Assembly: GCA_014846205.1 (NCBI GenBank)
Contig: RKAY01000169.1
Span: 1 to 8,722 of the forward strand
DNA: 8,722 nt
Direction of reading: 5' to 3'
Source of the DNA: Collinsella aerofaciens
Lineage (GTDB): Bacteria; Actinomycetota; Coriobacteriia; Coriobacteriales; Coriobacteriaceae
The notes beneath the pieces were generated by a model. That model had not been told where the DNA came from. It did no database searches and worked only from the letters and a program-made list of their open reading frames with translations. Shown here piece by piece: positions 6,081 through 8,722 of this stretch. A program made the position numbers and the translations under genes. Numbering within the stretch: position 1 is the stretch's first letter; each line of letters opens with the position of its first letter.

Positions 6081-7241
6081 CTAGCGCAGGAGCTCGGACT
6101 GCCAAGCCTCGAGTTGTTCTGCCAAGCTCTTGCCGGCAGCGGGCATGTCGATTTGGGGTCGCTTGGGCAGCAGCGCGCATTTAAGGATTGCCACGATGGT
6201 CTGCGAGACAAAGCGGCGTGTATCCTTGTCGAAACCTTGCGCAGCCTGGAGCATCACGGGCAGGCTCTCGCGCAGATTCCCAGCGATATCCGCAAACCGC
6301 TCAGCACCCGTAGCCTCAAACACGGAGAACAACGCATCTACAAAACGCTCGCGCTCGCTAGGTGACACTGCAAGCAGCATCTCGCGAATGGAGCCATCAA
6401 CGTATCGAGCACCGGCGGACAGGCGCTCACAGTACACGAAGTCGCGACCATCAACCACCCAGCTAAAGGGATTGTGCTGCAGCAGGCTGAACTCGGTGCT
6501 CTCAACGATGGCATAGTCCTCCTGCGTCTCGAACATCATGCCAAAGATCGACGACCGAGGTAGCGTCTTGTCGATTCGACCGGAAAGATCGGCAAAGGCG
6601 TTGCCGTTCAGAAACTCCTCGACGAAGCCCGGACCATCATGGGAATACGCCCGTTCGATTCGCTCACGGGCGACATCGGAGCACATCGCCGCACCGTACA
6701 CCGCAAGGTTTCCACCCTTGGAATGACCTCCGCACAAAAGCGGCCCGTCAATCGCATCCGCCGCCTCGTCCACATAACGCGCCGCGGATTCCTGGGCCGG
6801 CACAGGACACCGAAACGCCATGTTAAAGTCCTCTTTCCAACCCACAATCGTGCTGTCGGTCCCCCGGAAGGAAAGATAACTAAACCCCGCCGGAAACCGG
6901 AACGCCATGGCTGCAAACTGCTCTGTCGCCACCACATCGCTCACGGCACGATAGCCGCAAACGTGCACGCCACGGTAGCGAGGGCTTGCTGCCACGGCCC
7001 CCAACAAGGCCCTGCTCCCCTCTGGGTCCCACAAATCGTCAATCATATCCCGGTAGCACTCGGCACGCAGCAGCTCGCGTACGTCTAGGCCCTGCCAGTT
7101 CGTCAGCTCCGCCATATCACTCGGCAAACGCAAATAGGACAACCATGCAAAGACCAGGCTATCCACCGCGCAGAACGGCCGCTCCTCAAACGGATCAAAC
7201 GCCGTCTGGGCATAGGTCAAAAAATTAGGCGAATCCGACAT
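6081..7241 (-). CDS. DUF2974 / Mbeg1-like protein with a serine-hydrolase (lipase-type) motif
   Basis: The 386-residue product has the alpha/beta-hydrolase nucleophile elbow GGHSKGGNLA (171-180, Ser174), preceded by YLSFRGTDSTIVGWKEDF (122-139), the usual strand and loop before the lipase core. SHDGPGF (200-206, possible acid Asp202) and LQHNPFSW (254-261, possible catalytic His256) complete a plausible triad. These motifs match the DUF2974 (Mbeg1-like) family, common in Firmicutes and Coriobacteriia; its substrate is unknown to me. There is no signal peptide, so it is probably cytosolic. The start at 7241 (MSDSPNF) follows GGGAGG with short spacing (about 3 nt). Extending further upstream would read into the ldh terminator and antisense to ldh, which is implausible. 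The gene is bracketed by two REP-like repeats and no good promoter was found, so expression may come from ldh read-through or from within the repeat. Confidence 0.83.
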   Translation of the reverse strand: MSDSPNFLTYAQTAFDPFEERPFCAVDSLVFAWLSYLRLPSDMAELTNWQGLDVRELLRAECYRDMIDDLWDPEGSRALLGAVAASPRYRGVHVCGYRAVSDVVATEQFAAMAFRFPAGFSYLSFRGTDSTIVGWKEDFNMAFRCPVPAQESAARYVDEAADAIDGPLLCGGHSKGGNLAVYGAAMCSDVARERIERAYSHDGPGFVEEFLNGNAFADLSGRIDKTLPRSSIFGMMFETQEDYAIVESTEFSLLQHNPFSWVVDGRDFVYCERLSAGARYVDGSIREMLLAVSPSERERFVDALFSVFEATGAERFADIAGNLRESLPVMLQAAQGFDKDTRRFVSQTIVAILKCALLPKRPQIDMPAAGKSLAEQLEAWQSELLR

Positions 7242-7270
7242 GGCCCTCCCATCAACTATGGTGCATTGGG

Positions 7271-7303
7271 ATGGTGCAAAGTTACCTGACCCCCTTGCAC
7301 CAA
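7271..7303. repeat. REP-like palindromic repeat, copy B
   Basis: Perfect 7-bp arms TGGTGCA (7272-7278) and TGCACCA (7296-7302) flank AAGTTACCTGACCCCCT. It has 27 of 33 positions in common with the reverse complement of copy A. An extra half-site, ATGGTGCA, occurs 13 bp upstream (7258-7265). It lies 30 bp before the DUF2974 start codon and directly adjoins the ldh terminator, whose T-tract overlaps its last bases. Confidence 0.7.
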
Positions 7304-7337
7304 AAAGGCGCCCGGACCGTGTGGCCCGGACGCCTTT
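7304..7337 (-). terminator. Intrinsic terminator of ldh
   Basis: On the minus strand, AAAGGCGTCCGGGCC and GGTCCGGGCGCCTTT form a 15-bp stem with two G-U pairs around an ACAC loop, ending in a run of five T (complement of 7302-7306). It begins 32 nt past the ldh stop codon. The plus-strand reading also has a short T-run, but no plus-strand gene precedes it. Confidence 0.85.
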
Positions 7338-7368
7338 CATTGTAGCCTGTTGCCCAAAAGAGCTTGAT

Positions 7369-8319
7369 TTAGCAGGAGAAGTCGACGCTGTCGATGATGT
7401 CCTTGAGGGCCTTGGCGGAGGCGGTGAGCTCATGCTGCTCGTCATCGTTCAGCGGCACGGGGACGCGGCAGACAACGCCGTCGCGGCCAACGACGGTCGG
7501 CATGGAGATGGCAAGATCGGACAGGCCGTACTCGCCCACCATGAGCGAGGAAACGGGCAGAACGGTCTGCTCGTCACGCATGACGGCAGTGCAGATGCGC
7601 TTGACGGCCATGGCGACGCCGTAGTAGGTAGCGTGCTTCTTCTCGATGATGGTGTAGGCGGAGTTCTTGACGTCCTCGGCGATGCGCTTCTCGGCAGCCT
7701 CATGCTCCAGATGACCGTGAAGCTCGCAGAAGGTGTTCAGCGGCACGCCGGCAACCTGAGCGCTGGACCAAGCGACAAACTCGGAGTCGCCGTGCTCACC
7801 CATGACATAGGCCTGGACATCACGCGGGTCGACCTCGACGTGAGCGCCGAGCATCTGCTGCAGACGGCCGGTGTCGAGCACGGTACCGGAACCGATGACG
7901 TGGCCCTCGGGCAGGCCGGACATCTTGATGGCGGCGTAGGTCAGAACGTCGACCGGGTTGGAGACGATGAGCAGAATGCCGTCGAAGCCAGACTTCTTAA
8001 TCTCGGGAATAATGGACTTAAAGATGCTGACGTTCTTATTGACCAGGTCCAGGCGGGTCTCACCGGGCTTCTGGGCAGCGCCAGCGGTGACGACGATCAT
8101 GGCGGCGTCGGCGACATCGGAGTAATCGCCGGCGTAGATCTTCATCGGCTCGGCAAACGTCATGCCGTGCGCGATATCCAGAGCCTCGCCCTCGGCGCGG
8201 TTCTTGTCCACGTCGATGAGGACCATCTCGGAGAACAGACCACTCTGCATCAGCGCGAACGCCGAAGACGAACCGACGAAACCGCAGCCGACAATAGCGA
8301 CCTTCTTCTCGTTAACCAT
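7369..8319 (-). CDS. ldh: L-lactate dehydrogenase (NAD-dependent)
   Basis: The 316-residue cytosolic enzyme reduces pyruvate to L-lactate, regenerating NAD+ in fermentation. The Rossmann loop GCGFVGSS (11-18) is followed by Asp36 in LIDVDKN, the NAD-selecting residue. The mobile loop QKPGETRL carries Gln83, which marks lactate over malate specificity, and Arg89. SNPVDVLTY (120-128), the Asp149/Arg152 pair in LDTGRL and the catalytic His176 in GEHGDS (174-179) are all present. Length is normal for the family. The start at 8319 (MVNEKKVAIVG) has GGGAG 6 nt upstream; an alternative ATG at 8397 would add 26 residues unlike the family and read through the leader hairpin. The gene has its own candidate promoter and terminator, so it appears to be a single transcription unit. 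No sequence feature suggests allosteric control either way. Confidence 0.96.
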   Translation of the reverse strand: MVNEKKVAIVGCGFVGSSSAFALMQSGLFSEMVLIDVDKNRAEGEALDIAHGMTFAEPMKIYAGDYSDVADAAMIVVTAGAAQKPGETRLDLVNKNVSIFKSIIPEIKKSGFDGILLIVSNPVDVLTYAAIKMSGLPEGHVIGSGTVLDTGRLQQMLGAHVEVDPRDVQAYVMGEHGDSEFVAWSSAQVAGVPLNTFCELHGHLEHEAAEKRIAEDVKNSAYTIIEKKHATYYGVAMAVKRICTAVMRDEQTVLPVSSLMVGEYGLSDLAISMPTVVGRDGVVCRVPVPLNDDEQHELTASAKALKDIIDSVDFSC

Positions 8320-8345
8320 TAGAAACTCCCATCTCTCTCCACAAA

Positions 8346-8376
8346 CAAGCCGCCCGGGAACGACCCGAGCGGCTTG
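8346..8376 (-). promoter_or_regulatory. Hairpin in the ldh 5' leader, possible attenuator or stabilising stem
   Basis: CAAGCCGC and GCGGCTTG arms (8 bp), one C-A mismatch and a further CGGG/CCCG helix (4 bp) close a 5-nt loop. On the minus strand it is followed by TTTGTGG, a weak T-rich tail. Its base is 26 nt before the ldh ATG, downstream of the candidate ldh promoter. It may attenuate ldh, stabilise its mRNA, or end read-through from the aminotransferase gene. Confidence 0.6.
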
Positions 8377-8408
8377 CCGTAATCCCAATACATCCAATCG
8401 GGACTTTG

Positions 8409-8438
8409 ATTATGCTCCTATTCGCAGGCAAATATCGA
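8409..8438 (-). promoter_or_regulatory. Candidate ldh promoter
   Basis: On the minus strand, TCGATA (plus 8433-8438) and CATAAT (plus 8409-8414) are 18 bp apart and match sigma-70 hexamers at four and five of six positions. Transcription would start near 8402, leaving an 80-nt leader that includes the hairpin at 8346-8376. An imperfect AT-rich dyad (TTATTT 8452-8457, AAATAA 8470-8475) lies 14 bp upstream and might bind a regulator; I do not recognise a Rex or FNR consensus in it. Confidence 0.4.
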
Positions 8439-8520
8439 CCGTTTACCGAAATTATTTGCAGGATTCGTAAAATAACTGCACGAAATCGGTTTCGAGCTAT
8501 TGACGGGCCGAAATACCTTT

Positions 8521-8722
8521 CTAATACAGGCCCGCCTCGCGAATGGCCTCGACAGCCAAAGCGATCTGATCGGGCGGCAGGACCAGCGCCATGCGCACGT
8601 GCCCCTCGCCCGAAGGGCCAAAGCTCGCGCCCGGCGTCACCACAACGCCGGCCTTCTCCATAAGCTCCTCGCAAAACGCCATGGAATCGGTGCGACCACC
8701 GGGAAGCTTGGCCCACACAAAC
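8521..8722 (-). CDS. Class I/II PLP aminotransferase, C-terminal fragment (probable DAP-pathway aminotransferase)
   Basis: Only the last 67 residues are visible; the rest lies beyond the right edge. FVWAKLPGG, then TPGASFGPSGEGHVRMALV near the end, is the standard C-terminal pattern of fold-I aminotransferases, including the Arg in HVRMA that binds the substrate carboxylate. Wording of this type is common in aminotransferases annotated as LL-DAP, N-succinyl-DAP or N-acetyl-DAP aminotransferase. Since dapH in this window makes the N-acetyl intermediate, N-acetyl-LL-DAP aminotransferase is an attractive guess, but the visible part cannot separate it from other class I/II enzymes. It ends at TAG (8521-8523). 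No strong T-tailed terminator follows; a weak CGAAA-TCGG-TTTCG stem (8481-8494) lies 27 nt beyond the stop. Confidence 0.8.
   Translation of the reverse strand, partial: FVWAKLPGGRTDSMAFCEELMEKAGVVVTPGASFGPSGEGHVRMALVLPPDQIALAVEAIREAGLY

Noticed and set aside
7242..7445. N-terminal extension of the DUF2974 gene by 68 codons
   Set aside because: It would begin inside ldh, antisense to nothing but in a different frame, and cross the ldh terminator and repeat B; its Ser/Pro/Arg-rich sequence is unlike the family.
7240..8322. Plus-strand open frame (360 codons) opposite ldh
   Set aside because: The minus strand encodes an intact lactate dehydrogenase with all catalytic residues; the antisense frame is repetitive Gly/Asp/Val/His.
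8320..8397. Upstream start of ldh adding 26 residues
   Set aside because: The extension crosses the leader hairpin and lacks a ribosome-binding site, while the ATG at 8319 has GGGAG at good spacing and gives the normal LDH N-terminus.
1..8722. tRNA or rRNA genes, CRISPR arrays, phage or transposase genes
   Set aside because: No tRNA-like cloverleaf, direct-repeat array or recombinase/transposase motif was seen in either strand.

Overview
The window looks like a high-GC Actinomycetota chromosome, most plausibly Coriobacteriia (Collinsella-like). This is inferred from GC-rich codon use, gene content and protein style; no database was searched. It is mostly housekeeping metabolism and shows no phage, CRISPR or transposase gene.

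Positions 1-539 (minus) hold the N-terminal 179 codons of an M20 amidohydrolase, probably the N-acetyl-diaminopimelate deacetylase. It is transcribed divergently from a plus-strand lysine operon. The 379-bp gap between them (540-918) holds promoters for both directions and a clear lysine riboswitch (about 688-850) with a possible switching helix just before the first start codon. The operon is a LysA-DapA fusion reading frame (919-3228), dapB (TTG start, 8-bp overlap) and dapH. Together with the deacetylase and an aminotransferase entering at the right edge (8521-8722, minus), the window carries most of the acetylase route to meso-diaminopimelate and lysine. DAP synthase is fused to the last enzyme of the pathway, DAP decarboxylase. 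A strong ribosome-binding site inside the fusion could also release free DapA.

After dapH, 4721-4937 is a convergent intergenic region packed with three RNA-like hairpin structures. The most elaborate (4763-4861) has a perfect 15-bp outer stem and a GAAA-capped inner stem.

The right half is all minus strand. In transcription order it reads: aminotransferase (C-terminus only), L-lactate dehydrogenase with its own leader hairpin and terminator, a DUF2974/Mbeg1-like serine-hydrolase-type protein, and an NA37-family nucleoid-associated protein. The DUF2974 gene is bracketed by two copies of a 33-bp palindromic repeat in opposite orientation (27 of 33 bases identical), which resemble REP elements.

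The observations most worth a second look are the LysA-DapA fusion with its internal start, the structured element at 4763-4861, the REP-like pair, and the riboswitch expression platform. I see no wholly new multi-gene system.
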